Shown piece after piece: positions 16,464 to 25,048 of a stretch of 64,000 nt of DNA. The notes beneath the pieces are model-generated. The model searched no databases. It saw only the letters and a program-made list of their open reading frames with translations, and had not been told where the DNA came from. Positions within the stretch are counted from its first letter, which is position 1, and each line of letters opens with the position of its first letter. The DNA is from an uncultured Porphyromonas sp. GTDB taxonomy: Bacteria > Bacteroidota > Bacteroidia > Bacteroidales > Porphyromonadaceae. A program made the position numbers and the translations under genes. Location: assembly GCF_902489635.1 (NCBI RefSeq), contig NZ_CABUAN010000005.1, positions 20,282 to 84,281 of the forward strand, read 5' to 3'.

Positions 16464-16844
16464 TTACTTAGTTGCCTTCTTCTTACCAGCGACTGTCTTG
16501 CGCTTACCCTTACGTGTGCGGGCATTGTTCTTAGTACTCTGCCCACGTAGGGGGAGTCCTAGACGATGCCTGATGCCTCGGTAGCAGCCGATGTCCATGA
16601 GACGCTTGATGTTGAGCTGTGTCTCGCCACGCAGATCACCCTCGACCTTGTAGCCATTGGAGATCTGCTCACGGATAGCTGCAGCTTGATCATCTGTCCA
16701 ATCCTGGACCTTGATGTTGCGATCGACTCCTGCAGCATCCAAGATGCGAGCAGCACTGCTACGACCTATACCATATATATAGGTCAAGGCTATCTCACCT
16801 CTTTTGTTTTGCGGCAGATCGACGCCGACGATTCTTATTGCCAT
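16464..16844 (-). CDS. rpsM: 30S ribosomal protein S13
   Basis: 126 residues; contacts the 50S subunit and P-site tRNA in the head of the 30S. It shows the start MAIRIVGVDLPQNKRG, the helix-two-turn-helix region (LTYIYGIGRSSAARIL) and the Arg/Lys-rich tail GQSTKNNARTRKGKRK. It opens the alpha segment, 83 bases after rpmJ. An imperfect hairpin (CTCCG/CGGAG at 16887-16913) lies in that gap. Confidence 0.98.
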   Translation of the reverse strand: MAIRIVGVDLPQNKRGEIALTYIYGIGRSSAARILDAAGVDRNIKVQDWTDDQAAAIREQISNGYKVEGDLRGETQLNIKRLMDIGCYRGIRHRLGLPLRGQSTKNNARTRKGKRKTVAGKKKATK

Positions 16845-16927
16845 ACTCTATATACTGTGTGATGTTTGTTGCGTGATAAGCTGACTCTCCGTCATCCTAG
16901 ATGATGTGCGGAGCGTCATTCCTAAGC

Positions 16928-17044
16928 TCATCCTTGACGCTGCTTGAACTTAGGATTCTTCTTATTGATGATGTACAGACGACCTTTGCGTCTGACGATC
17001 TTACAGTCTTCTGATCGCTTTTTGATTGATGCTCTGACTTTCAT
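16928..17044 (-). CDS. rpmJ: 50S ribosomal protein L36, zinc-ligand-poor form
   Basis: 38 codons from the ATG at 17044-17042, giving MKVRASIKKRSEDCKIV, RRKGRLYIINKKNPKFKQ and RQG. The length, start and RQG end match L36. Only one of the four zinc ligands of the classic form is kept (Cys14); the positions of the other cysteines and the histidine hold Ser, Asn and Phe, so this is the non-zinc version. It lies 35 bases after infA, the usual infA-rpmJ-rpsM order. It is too short for a 60-codon cut-off and was found by reading the frame directly. Confidence 0.95.
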   Translation of the reverse strand: MKVRASIKKRSEDCKIVRRKGRLYIINKKNPKFKQRQG

Positions 17045-17079
17045 AGTATGCTCTTATTCTGATTGTCGCTATGACTTGA

Positions 17080-17298
17080 TTACTTGTATCTATAGGAGAT
17101 ACGACCACGTGTGAGGTCGTACGGAGACATCTCTACCTTCACTTTGTCTCCTGGCAGTATGCGGATGAAGTGCATACGCATCTTACCCGATATATGGGCT
17201 GTGATGACATGCCCGTTCTGAAGCTGTACCTTGAACATGGCATTGCTCAATGCCTCAAGAACGACTCCATCCTGTTCAATAGCTGTTTGTTTAGCCAT
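17080..17298 (-). CDS. infA: Translation initiation factor IF-1
   Basis: 72 residues, the full family length, forming one S1-like OB fold that occupies the 30S A site during initiation. The blocks ALSNAMFKVQLQNGH and GDKVKVEMSPYDLTRGRI are diagnostic. It starts one base after the map stop codon, so the two are probably translated together. Confidence 0.98.
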   Translation of the reverse strand: MAKQTAIEQDGVVLEALSNAMFKVQLQNGHVITAHISGKMRMHFIRILPGDKVKVEMSPYDLTRGRISYRYK

Positions 17299-17299
17299 A

Positions 17300-18091
17300 T
17301 TAAAACTCTCGTGTGCCTAAGACTTCTTTGATATACTCGTATGTAGATAGGATCTGCGGAGCTTGCCCATCAGGCATGATAGCTATGCAGTGCTCAAAGT
17401 GCGCTGCGGGCTTGCCGTCGTGCGTACGGACGGTCCATCCGTCGGACTCGAAGACGACCTTGCGTCGTCCCATCGTCACCATAGGCTCGATGCAGATACA
17501 CATACCTGCTCGTAGCTTGGGACCAAATCCTGGATGACCGTAGTTAGGGACGTTGGGATCTTCGTGCATCTCATGCCCGATACCATGCCCCACGAGTTCA
17601 CGGACGATGCCATAGCCCTGTGCCTCACAGTGACGCTGGACTGCCGCCCCGATGTGCCCGACGTAATGCCCCTCGACAGCTTGCTTGATACCTAGATAGA
17701 GGGAGTCACGAGTGACCGTCAGCAGACGCTCTACCTCGGGATCGATCTCCCCTACCGCAAAGGTATAAGCACTATCTCCGGTAAAGCCGTTGATATGCGT
17801 ACCACAATCTACGGAGATGATGTCTCCCTCATGTAGTATCTCTCGATCTGATGGGATGCCATGCACCACGTGATCATTGATCGAGGTACAGATACTAGCT
17901 GGGAAGCCGCCATAACCTAAGAACGCAGGAGTAGCTCCATGATCACATATAAACGTATAGGCGATCGTGTCTAGCTGCTTGGTGCTAACTCCAGGAGCAA
18001 TGTGCTTTGCCACCTCTCCCAAGGTCTCGCCAACGAGCCTGTTGGCCACACGCATCAGCTCTATCTCCTCTGGTGTCTTTAGGTAAATCAT
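17300..18091 (-). CDS. map: Methionine aminopeptidase, type I
   Basis: 263 residues; removes the initiator methionine from nascent proteins. The dinuclear metal site is visible as the two Asp of SVDCGTHINGFTGDSAYTF, the His in GHGIGHEMHED, Glu in CIEPM and the final Glu in the HFEHCIAI region. No N-terminal zinc-finger extension is present, so it is the short bacterial type. It lies between secY (42 bases) and infA (1 base), a common arrangement in Bacteroidota spc operons. Confidence 0.97.
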   Translation of the reverse strand: MIYLKTPEEIELMRVANRLVGETLGEVAKHIAPGVSTKQLDTIAYTFICDHGATPAFLGYGGFPASICTSINDHVVHGIPSDREILHEGDIISVDCGTHINGFTGDSAYTFAVGEIDPEVERLLTVTRDSLYLGIKQAVEGHYVGHIGAAVQRHCEAQGYGIVRELVGHGIGHEMHEDPNVPNYGHPGFGPKLRAGMCICIEPMVTMGRRKVVFESDGWTVRTHDGKPAAHFEHCIAIMPDGQAPQILSTYEYIKEVLGTREF

Positions 18092-18133
18092 CTAGTCGAA
18101 TATATCAAATGAAACAACGCTACCTGTGGAGTA

Positions 18134-19480
18134 TCAATATGCTGATACGGACCCTGTACGTCCCTTGATACGTCCACTCTTGAGTAGACCATCGTAGTGA
18201 CGCATCAAGAGGTGACTCTCGACTTGCTGTAGCGTATCTAGGACGACACCTACGAGGATCAGCAGTGATGTACCTCCAAAGAACTGTGCAAACGCCGAGC
18301 TAATACCCAGGATCTGAGCAAAGGCTGGCATGATAGCAACTATTGCTAGGAAGAGTGCTCCAGGTAGTGTGATACGATCCATGATACCATCGAGATAGTC
18401 TCGCGTGCTACGCCCTGGCTTGACGCCTGGGATAAATCCATTGTTGCGCTTGAGGTCATCGGCCATCTGTGTGGGGTTGATCGTAATCGCCGTATAGAAA
18501 TAGGTGAAAAGGATGATCAACGTAGCAAAGATGAAGTTGTACCAGAAGCTTGTATTGTCTGACAATACCTGGATAAAGCGTGAGGGTGTACCATCTCCTC
18601 CGGTGAAGTAGCTGGCTAGTGAGATAGGTATAAACATGATCGCCTGAGCGAAGATGATAGGCATCACGTTGGCAGCATTCACCTTAAGAGGGATATACTG
18701 ACGTGCGCCACCATACTGCTTATTACCCACTACACGCTTGGCATACTGCACGGGCACTTTGCGTGTACCCTGTACGAGTAGGATAGCTCCAGCAGTGACG
18801 AACAGTAGGAATACGATCTCAGCAAGAAATGCCACAAGTCCTCCAGATGAGCTGATGAGACGGAAGTTAAACTCTGCTATCAGCGCATGAGGCAGACGAG
18901 CGATAATACCGATAAGGATGATGAATGAGATACCATTGCCGACACCCTTGTCTGTAATACGCTCACCCAGCCAAAGGACAAACATACTGCCCGCAGCTAG
19001 TATGACGGTAGCAAATACACGATACATGAAGCCCGAAGGTAGCGACGCTCCAGCAGCGCGTAGCTGCATGTCTAGATTCAACAGATAGGCAGGAGCCTGT
19101 ATCAAGAGGATCAGCACCGTCAGGTAGCGTGTCCACTGATTGATCTTGCGTCGTCCGCTCTCACCCTCTCGCTGCATCTTCTGCATGGAGGGGATGATGA
19201 TCGCTGCCAGCTGCATCACGATACTTGCCGAGATGTAAGGCATGATACCTAGAGCAAATATCGAAGCATTGGAGAAGGCACCTCCCGAAAACATGTTGAG
19301 CAGTGCCATCAGACCTTCACTGGTCTGACTGGCTAGACTGGTCAGTGTATCGGGGTTGACTCCAGGCAATACGACGAAGCTACCTAATCGGTATATGACC
19401 ACATACAGGATGGTGATGAGAATCCGCTTACGCAGATCCTCAATCTTCCATATATTCTTAATTGTATCTACTAACCGCAT
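18134..19480 (-). CDS. secY: Protein translocase subunit SecY
   Basis: 448 residues with about ten hydrophobic helices; forms the Sec channel in the inner membrane. Conserved features include the N-terminal LRKRILITILYVVIYRLGS, the plug region after LMALLNMFSGGAFSNASIF, the GERITDKGVGNGIS loop before helix 5 and the cytosolic GTRKVPVQYAKR and RDYLDGIMDRITLPGA segments. It lies 11 bases after rplO at the end of the spc block. Confidence 0.98.
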   Translation of the reverse strand: MRLVDTIKNIWKIEDLRKRILITILYVVIYRLGSFVVLPGVNPDTLTSLASQTSEGLMALLNMFSGGAFSNASIFALGIMPYISASIVMQLAAIIIPSMQKMQREGESGRRKINQWTRYLTVLILLIQAPAYLLNLDMQLRAAGASLPSGFMYRVFATVILAAGSMFVLWLGERITDKGVGNGISFIILIGIIARLPHALIAEFNFRLISSSGGLVAFLAEIVFLLFVTAGAILLVQGTRKVPVQYAKRVVGNKQYGGARQYIPLKVNAANVMPIIFAQAIMFIPISLASYFTGGDGTPSRFIQVLSDNTSFWYNFIFATLIILFTYFYTAITINPTQMADDLKRNNGFIPGVKPGRSTRDYLDGIMDRITLPGALFLAIVAIMPAFAQILGISSAFAQFFGGTSLLILVGVVLDTLQQVESHLLMRHYDGLLKSGRIKGRTGSVSAY

Positions 19481-19491
19481 ATCAGCTTATC

Positions 19492-19953
19492 TTATTGTAT
19501 CGATCCTCCCTGAGCCTCTATGAGCTCCTTGGCACGTGCCGAGTAAGCGTCAGCCTCGACCTGTATGGGTCGTGTCAGCTCACCCTGTGCTAGGATCTTT
19601 ACTAAATCATTACGTGAGGCTAGACCAGCAGCGACTAGTATATCCTTGGTGATGACGGCTGTCTCTGCTTGATTAGGGAAGAATGTAGTATCCTGTGCCA
19701 AGTGCTCGAGAGCTGCGAGGTTCACAGGACGATAGTCTACCCTATTGATGTTGTTGAAGCCAAACTTAGGTAGGCGACGCTGTATAGGCATCTGACCACC
19801 CTCAAATCCGACCTTATGCTTGTATCCAGAGCGAGACTTGGCTCCCTTGTGTCCACGTGTAGACGTACCACCACGGCCAGAACCCTGACCACGACCGATG
19901 CGACGACGAGACTTGACAGAGCCCTCGGCTGGCTTAAGTGTAGATAAGTCCAT
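19492..19953 (-). CDS. rplO: 50S ribosomal protein L15
   Basis: 153 residues. The Gly/Arg-rich N-terminus (RRIGRGQGSGRGGTSTRGHK, then GAKSRSG) threads into 23S rRNA; GFEGGQMPIQRRLPKFGF is the family signature. The order rpmD-rplO-secY is standard. Confidence 0.98.
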   Translation of the reverse strand: MDLSTLKPAEGSVKSRRRIGRGQGSGRGGTSTRGHKGAKSRSGYKHKVGFEGGQMPIQRRLPKFGFNNINRVDYRPVNLAALEHLAQDTTFFPNQAETAVITKDILVAAGLASRNDLVKILAQGELTRPIQVEADAYSARAKELIEAQGGSIQ

Positions 19954-19976
19954 TGCTATTATCTGTCTATATTTTA

Positions 19977-20153
19977 TTACTCTACGACCTGAACCAAGTG
20001 GTGTACTTTGGCCACCATACCCCTGATCTGAGGGGTATCCTCATGCTCTACAATCTGGTGCATCTTGCGAAGACCTAGACCATCGAGGGTGCGCTTCTGA
20101 GACTTGTTGCACCGTATGCGACTACGGACTTGCTCGATTCTGATTTTTGCCAT
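19977..20153 (-). CDS. rpmD: 50S ribosomal protein L30
   Basis: 58 codons from the ATG at 20153 to the TAA at 19979-19977. It starts MAKIRIEQVRSRIRCNKSQK and continues RTLDGLGLRKMHQIVEHEDT, with the ferredoxin-like L30 core and the typical IRGMVAKVHHLV end. It lies 24 bases after rpsE and 23 before rplO. It is shorter than 60 codons, so a length filter would miss it. Confidence 0.96.
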   Translation of the reverse strand: MAKIRIEQVRSRIRCNKSQKRTLDGLGLRKMHQIVEHEDTPQIRGMVAKVHHLVQVVE

Positions 20154-20177
20154 AATACTCTTTACTTGTCTAGGTGA

Positions 20178-20696
20178 TTATCCTTTAAACACGCGCTCTA
20201 CAGAGATACCTCTGCTCTGAGCAACCATCAAGGGGCTACGTAGCTCAGCAAGTGCTGCGATGGTAGCCTTGACGAGGTTGTGGGGGTTCGTCGATCCCTG
20301 GCTCTTGGCTAGGACGTCTGTAACACCTACACTGTCTAGTACCGCACGCATAGCACCACCGGCGATGACTCCCGAACCGGCAGAAGCGGGGCGCAGCAAG
20401 ATGCGAGCACCACCGAAGCGACCGATCTGCTCATGAGGTATGGTGCCGTTGTGGATGGGTACACGTATAAGATTCTTCTTGGCAGCCTCTACGCCCTTGG
20501 CGATGGCTGCAGGCACTTCGCTGGCACGACCCATACCATATCCTACGACGCCATCCTCGTTACCGACGACAACAATCGCAGCAAAGGTAAAGGTGCGACC
20601 ACCTTTCGTGACCTTAGTTACTCGATTGATAGCTACTAGGCGATCCTTAAGATCTAGATCATTGGTAGCTGTGACTCTATTTGTTGCTATTGCCAT
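20178..20696 (-). CDS. rpsE: 30S ribosomal protein S5
   Basis: 172 residues. The double-stranded-RNA-binding-like N-domain (DRLVAINRVTKVTKGGRTFT) and the C-domain (GSGVIAGGAMRAVLDSVGV, then KSQGSTNPHNLVKAT) are intact. S5 shapes the mRNA entry site and affects decoding accuracy. Spacing to rplR is 15 bases. Confidence 0.98.
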   Translation of the reverse strand: MAIATNRVTATNDLDLKDRLVAINRVTKVTKGGRTFTFAAIVVVGNEDGVVGYGMGRASEVPAAIAKGVEAAKKNLIRVPIHNGTIPHEQIGRFGGARILLRPASAGSGVIAGGAMRAVLDSVGVTDVLAKSQGSTNPHNLVKATIAALAELRSPLMVAQSRGISVERVFKG

Positions 20697-20711
20697 GATG
20701 TGCTCTATGAT

Positions 20712-21056
20712 TTAGAATTTGAGACCTCCTGTACGAGCTGCATCAGCTAGCTCCTTGACACGACCATGATAGAGATATCCATTACGATCGAAAACCACTG
20801 TATCAATACCAGCAGCCAGAGCTACACGAGCTATCTCCTGCCCTACCTGAGCGGCGACCTCTTTCTTAGTACCAGAGGTCTCCATCTTAAGTGAGGAGGC
20901 GCTTGCTAGGGTACGTCCTTCTATATCGTCGATGACCTGCGCGTAGATCTGCTTATTGCTTCTGAATACAGACAGACGTGGTCTCTGGGGTGTACCACTT
21001 ATCTTGCCACGCACACGTGTCTTGATGTGCTTTCTTCTTTGTGCTTTCTTGTTCAT
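20712..21056 (-). CDS. rplR: 50S ribosomal protein L18
   Basis: 114 residues; binds 5S rRNA. The basic N-terminus (KHIKTRVRGKISGTPQRPRL) and the end YHGRVKELADAARTGGLKF identify it. It is set between rplF and rpsE in the usual spc order. Confidence 0.98.
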   Translation of the reverse strand: MNKKAQRRKHIKTRVRGKISGTPQRPRLSVFRSNKQIYAQVIDDIEGRTLASASSLKMETSGTKKEVAAQVGQEIARVALAAGIDTVVFDRNGYLYHGRVKELADAARTGGLKF

Positions 21057-21086
21057 ATGACTCTTTACTTAGATAGTGGATACGAC

Positions 21087-21638
21087 TTACTTAGCAGCCG
21101 TCTTACCAGACTTGCGGCGTACCTCCTCACCGAGGAAGCGGACACCCTTGCCCTTGTATGGCTCTGGCTTGCGGAATGAACGAATCTTAGCACAGACCTG
21201 TCCTAGTAGCTGCTTGTCGCAAGACTTTAGGATGATCTTAGGGGTCTGATTACGCACCATCTGCGTCTCGATCTTGATCTCGTCTGGGAGTACCAGATAG
21301 ATAGCGTGTGTGAAGCCTAGTGAGAGCTCTAGGATCTGCCCCTGATTGGTAGCACGATAGCCGACACCTATCAGTTCGAGTGTATGGGTGAACTCTTCGT
21401 GTACACCCGTCACCATGTTGTGGATTAGCTGACGGTAGAGACCATGTAGCGAGCGCTCCTGACGCTCATCTGAGTGACGTGTGAGTGTGATCTCTCCGTC
21501 CTCGACTGAAACCTCGATGCGAGGATCTATATATTGCTTGAGCTCACCCTTGGGGCCCTTTACTGTTACGTAGTGATCCTCCTGAGAGACGGTCACGCCC
21601 TGTGGTATAGCTATGGGTAGTTTACCTATTCTAGACAT
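21087..21638 (-). CDS. rplF: 50S ribosomal protein L6
   Basis: 183 residues with two tandem L6 alpha/beta domains; the start MSRIGKLPIAIPQGV and the signature PEPYKGKGVRFLGEEVRRK are present. It lies near the factor-binding site of the 50S subunit. It follows rpsH by 21 bases. Confidence 0.98.
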   Translation of the reverse strand: MSRIGKLPIAIPQGVTVSQEDHYVTVKGPKGELKQYIDPRIEVSVEDGEITLTRHSDERQERSLHGLYRQLIHNMVTGVHEEFTHTLELIGVGYRATNQGQILELSLGFTHAIYLVLPDEIKIETQMVRNQTPKIILKSCDKQLLGQVCAKIRSFRKPEPYKGKGVRFLGEEVRRKSGKTAAK

Positions 21639-21659
21639 ATTACTTTGCTATAAGGAGGA

Positions 21660-22055
21660 TTAATATACATAACATAGTACCTCACCACCGATCTTGAGCT
21701 CACGAGCCTCTTTGTCTGTCATGACGCCGTGAGATGTAGATAGGATGGCGATACCTAGTCCATTGAGTACGCGAGGCATATCTTTGTAGCCTACATACTT
21801 ACGTAAGCCTGGGCGTGAGACACGCTTGAGGCTCTTGATTGCATTGACCTTGTTCGAGAGGTCATACTTGAGGGCGACCTTGATGGTTCCTTTGCATCCC
21901 TCCTCCTCAAACATATAGTTGAGGATGTAGCCCTTATCAAAGAGGATCTTGGTGATGTCCTTCTTGATGTTGCTAGCTGGGATTTCTACCACACGGTGAC
22001 CCGCTTTGATTGCATTGCGCAATCGGGTGAGATAATCTGCTATTGGATCTGTCAT
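21660..22055 (-). CDS. rpsH: 30S ribosomal protein S8
   Basis: 131 residues; a primary 16S rRNA-binding protein of the platform. MTDPIADYLTRLRNAIKAGH and the C-terminal GLGIAILSTSHGVMTDKEAR are diagnostic. In E. coli S8 represses the spc operon by binding its mRNA. Here rpsH is preceded by 488 gene-free bases with an internal promoter, the largest gap of the cluster, so transcription of the second half of the cluster may begin here under separate control. Confidence 0.98.
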   Translation of the reverse strand: MTDPIADYLTRLRNAIKAGHRVVEIPASNIKKDITKILFDKGYILNYMFEEEGCKGTIKVALKYDLSNKVNAIKSLKRVSRPGLRKYVGYKDMPRVLNGLGIAILSTSHGVMTDKEARELKIGGEVLCYVY

Positions 22056-22543
22056 TGTGTATTAAGATTAAATTGATCTGGAGGGTTCCTGACTGGCTTA
22101 TAGCTTCTCTCCGAGGCATCGTCGACTCCTCTATCTTAAGATCTCCACTCCTTGTATGAAGGCGGTGATCATCATATAGTTATAGAGTCACGAGTACCGA
22201 GATCGAGAGCTGTAAGGGACAGGCTACCCCAGACAATATTTAATTGATTCGCTGTCAATCATCGCCCCATGCTCTCACTCCAAAGAGTGCGAGCGTCTCA
22301 TACATTCTTCCTGTTAAGAGGAGCTATATGAGAGGACAATTCTGGGCAAAGATACGAATAGTCTAGATACTATGAAAACTTTTGGAGTCCGTCGAGAGCA
22401 TATCACACCTGCCATACAGGCGGTAGACAATGCTCTAACTCGCTCTCAGCGTAGTATATCTAAGTCCTATAACTCTCTCTAGGCGATTTGCATCTGCCTA
22501 TAAGAGTTTTTGTCCTCGTATGTGGGAGTCGACGAGAGATTTG
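22056..22543 (-). promoter_or_regulatory. Candidate structured leader with internal promoter upstream of rpsH (S8)
   Basis: 488 gene-free bases between rpsN and rpsH. Near the rpsN end is a hairpin, AACTCT/AGAGTT with an inner AGGC/GCCT (22471-22508). A TATCTTTG promoter box follows at 22354-22347. Its transcript would begin with a leader of about 285 bases carrying a 10-position stem with one mismatch closed by a four-base loop (22271-22294), a small ATTGA/TCAAT stem (22243-22259) and a perfect ATCTTAAGAT palindrome (22133-22142). No T-run follows the stems, so they are not simple terminators. Binding of S8 is a hypothesis. Confidence 0.42.
22347..22379 (-). promoter_or_regulatory. Internal promoter upstream of rpsH
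   Basis: TATCTTTG (minus strand, 22354-22347) matches TAnnTTTG exactly. A TTTTC stretch, close to but not identical with TTTG, lies 19 bases upstream at 22374-22378. The start site would be near 22340. Confidence 0.55.
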
Positions 22544-22822
22544 TTACCAGCTGGCTTTCTTCACCCCTGGGATAAGACCGGTAGAAGCCATCTCGCGGAA
22601 CTGGATACGGCTGATGCCAAACTGTCTCATATAACCCTTGGGACGTCCCGTGATCTTGCAGCGGTTGTGCAGACGCACGGAAGAAGAGTTGCGAGGGAGT
22701 GTCTGTAGCTTCTGCAGAGACTCGTAGTCTCCGGCAGCCTTGAGCTCAGCACGACGCTTCGCATACTTCTGAACGAGCTTCTGGCGCTTGGCCTCACGGG
22801 CCTTCATTGATTCTTTTGCCAT
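22544..22822 (-). CDS. rpsN: 30S ribosomal protein S14, zinc-free type
   Basis: 92 residues, the long form. MAKESMKAREAKRQKLV and the C-terminal GRPKGYMRQFGISRIQFREM are typical. Only one Cys is present (in NRCKITGRP), so the four-Cys zinc site of the short form is absent. It lies 15 bases after rplE and is followed by the 488-base gap before rpsH. Confidence 0.97.
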   Translation of the reverse strand: MAKESMKAREAKRQKLVQKYAKRRAELKAAGDYESLQKLQTLPRNSSSVRLHNRCKITGRPKGYMRQFGISRIQFREMASTGLIPGVKKASW

Positions 22823-22837
22823 AAACCTATATGTATC

Positions 22838-23392
22838 TTACTTATTAGTAGTACGGAAGGGAAGTCCAAATCGCTTGAGTAGCTCGAAGCCCTCCTCATC
22901 GGTAGGAGCTGAGGTCACAAAAGTGATGTTCATCCCTAGTATCTTCGTGATGCTATCGAGGTTGATCTCAGGGAAGATGATCTGCTCTGAGATACCTAGT
23001 GTATAGTTACCACGACCATCCAGCTTAGAGTTGATACCCTTGAAGTCACGGATACGTGGGAGGGCGACACGTACGAGACGCTCGAGGAACTCGTACATAC
23101 GATCACCACGCAGTGTCACCATGACACCGATAGGCATCTGCTTACGCAACTTGAAGTTGGATATATCCTTACGTGAGTATGTTGCTACTGCCTTCTGTCC
23201 GGTGATCTGTGTGAGCTCATCGATTGCGACGTCGATGATCTTCTTGTCACTTGTAGCCATGCCCAGGCCTTGATTGATGACGATCTTCTCTAGGCGAGGC
23301 ACCTGCATGCTACTCTTGTAGGCAAAGTGCTTCATCAGATCGGGAGCGATCTGCTCGTTGTATTGCTTCTTAAGATTTACTGTCAGTGCCAT
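22838..23392 (-). CDS. rplE: 50S ribosomal protein L5
   Basis: 184 residues; binds 5S rRNA and contacts P-site tRNA. The blocks PRLEKIVINQGLG, ITGQKAVATYSRKDISNFKL and LDGRGNYTLGISEQIIFPEI are conserved. It starts two bases after the rplX stop. Confidence 0.98.
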   Translation of the reverse strand: MALTVNLKKQYNEQIAPDLMKHFAYKSSMQVPRLEKIVINQGLGMATSDKKIIDVAIDELTQITGQKAVATYSRKDISNFKLRKQMPIGVMVTLRGDRMYEFLERLVRVALPRIRDFKGINSKLDGRGNYTLGISEQIIFPEINLDSITKILGMNITFVTSAPTDEEGFELLKRFGLPFRTTNK

Positions 23393-23394
23393 AG

Positions 23395-23715
23395 TTACTT
23401 AATTACTTCTCCTGACTTCTTAGCGAAGCGTACTAGCTTACCGTTGTCATCACGGCGACGTCCTATACGCGTCCCTTTGCCAGACTGAGGATCTAGCACA
23501 TTCAGGTTAGATATATGTATTGGAGCCTCCATGCTGAGAATAGCTCCCTGGGGGTTCTGTGCATTGGGCTTGGTATGCTTAGATACCATGTTAAGCCCCT
23601 CGACGATCGCACGCTGCTTCTTGACAAGTACCTTGAGGACACGTCCTGTCTTACCCTTGTCTTCGCCAGCGTTTACCATGACGATGTCGCCTTTCTTGAT
23701 ATGAAACTTGCTCAT
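23395..23715 (-). CDS. rplX: 50S ribosomal protein L24
   Basis: 106 residues with an N-terminal KOW motif (IKKGDIVMVNAGEDKGKTGR), an early-assembly 23S rRNA-binding protein near the exit tunnel. It stands between rplN (18 bases) and rplE (2 bases). Confidence 0.98.
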   Translation of the reverse strand: MSKFHIKKGDIVMVNAGEDKGKTGRVLKVLVKKQRAIVEGLNMVSKHTKPNAQNPQGAILSMEAPIHISNLNVLDPQSGKGTRIGRRRDDNGKLVRFAKKSGEVIK

Positions 23716-23733
23716 CTCTATTCTCTCTATAAG

Positions 23734-24099
23734 TTAAAGGACCTCAGGAGCTAGAGACACGACCTTCATATTGACGGCACGTAGCTCACGAGCTACAGGT
23801 CCGAAGATACGTGTACCACGTAGCTCTCCACTGGGGGTGAGTAGTACGCAGGCGTTGTCATCAAAGCGGATGTAAGAGCCGTCTGTACGACGTATCTCCT
23901 TTTTGGTTCTTACGATGAGAGCCTTAGCGACAGTTCCCTTCTTCATATCGCTAGAGGGGATGACGCTCTTGACAGTCACCACGATGACATCTCCGACCGA
24001 AGCATAGCGGCGGCGCGTACCACCGAGTACACGGATACAGAGTACCTCGCGAGCACCACTATTGTCTGCTACATTGAGTCTTGATTCTTGCTGTATCAT
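23734..24099 (-). CDS. rplN: 50S ribosomal protein L14
   Basis: 121 residues; MIQQESRLNVADNSGAREVL and the central GDVIVVTVKSVIPSSDMKKG identify it. It contributes to intersubunit bridges. It begins three bases after the rpsQ stop. Confidence 0.98.
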   Translation of the reverse strand: MIQQESRLNVADNSGAREVLCIRVLGGTRRRYASVGDVIVVTVKSVIPSSDMKKGTVAKALIVRTKKEIRRTDGSYIRFDDNACVLLTPSGELRGTRIFGPVARELRAVNMKVVSLAPEVL

Positions 24100-24102
24100 A
24101 GT

Positions 24103-24357
24103 TTACTTCGCTCTTTCTATAATCTCGGTGAGTCTCCAGCGCTTGGTGCGGCTCAGAGGGCGTGTCTCCATGATGCGGACACGGTCACCGATGTTCGTTT
24201 CATTCTTTTCGTCATGTGCATAGTACTTCTTAGTCTTGCTGACGAACTTACCATATATAGGGTGCTTCTCTTTGAAGCGTGAGGCTACGGTGATGGTCTT
24301 GTCCATCTTGTTGCTGGTGACGATCCCGATGCGCTCTTTTCTGTGTTTTCTTTCCAT
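24103..24357 (-). CDS. rpsQ: 30S ribosomal protein S17
   Basis: 84 residues with an OB-fold; KERIGIVTSNKMDKTITV and the end GDRVRIMETRPLSRTKRWRL are diagnostic. It binds helices of the 16S rRNA 5' domain. It lies between rpmC and rplN. Confidence 0.98.
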   Translation of the reverse strand: MERKHRKERIGIVTSNKMDKTITVASRFKEKHPIYGKFVSKTKKYYAHDEKNETNIGDRVRIMETRPLSRTKRWRLTEIIERAK

Positions 24358-24382
24358 GTGAATATCAGTCTATTCTGCAGGG

Positions 24383-24577
24383 TTAGTTATTTGTCTCTCG
24401 CTCAGCGAGGACAGTCTTGAGACGAGCGATCGTGCGACGCTGCTCTCTAAAAGCTGCAGGATTCTCAGCTGGAGAGACATAGTGGTCTATCCTCTTCTGC
24501 TGGTAGGAAGCCTGCTCAGCCTCTATGCGCTCACGGATCTCCTCCGTTGTGAGCTCTTTGATTTCGCTTATCTGCAT
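24383..24577 (-). CDS. rpmC: 50S ribosomal protein L29
   Basis: 64 residues, a two-helix protein at the tunnel exit where chaperones and SRP dock. The C-terminal REQRRTIARLKTVLAERE is the family signature. It follows rplP by 21 bases. Confidence 0.97.
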   Translation of the reverse strand: MQISEIKELTTEEIRERIEAEQASYQQKRIDHYVSPAENPAAFREQRRTIARLKTVLAERETNN

Positions 24578-24598
24578 AGCTGTATAAGGTCTAGCGGA

Positions 24599-25033
24599 TT
24601 AAACATTAGGGTTAGCAGCGTCGAAGTCTCGACGTACGACGAACTTTGTCGTGACTGGTAGCTTCTGAGCAGCCAGACGTAGAGCCTCCTTTGCGACCTC
24701 GTAGGGTACGCCCTCTACTTCAAAGAGCATACGACCGGGAGTCACAGGAGCGACAAATCCCTCGGGATTACCTTTACCTTTACCCATTCGCACCTCAGCA
24801 GGCTTTGCTGTGATTGGCTTGTCGGGGAAGATGCGGCACCAGACCTGTCCTTGACGCTGCATGTAACGCGTTACTGCGATACGAGCGGCCTCTATCTGAC
24901 GGCCTGTGATCCACTTACTCTCTAGGCTCTTGATACCAAAAGAACCAAATGCGAGCTGGTTGCCACGCTGTGCATTGCCCTTCATGCGGCCCTTTTGTTG
25001 CCTTCTAAATTTAGTCTTCTTAGGTTGTAACAT
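24599..25033 (-). CDS. rplP: 50S ribosomal protein L16
   Basis: 144 residues; organises the A-site region of the 50S. MLQPKKTKFRRQQKGRMKG, then VWCRIFPDKPITAKPAEVRM and GKGNPEGFVAPVTPGRMLFE are conserved, covering the whole family length. Confidence 0.98.
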   Translation of the reverse strand: MLQPKKTKFRRQQKGRMKGNAQRGNQLAFGSFGIKSLESKWITGRQIEAARIAVTRYMQRQGQVWCRIFPDKPITAKPAEVRMGKGKGNPEGFVAPVTPGRMLFEVEGVPYEVAKEALRLAAQKLPVTTKFVVRRDFDAANPNV

Positions 25034-25048
25034 AGCTGTGGTCTTTGA

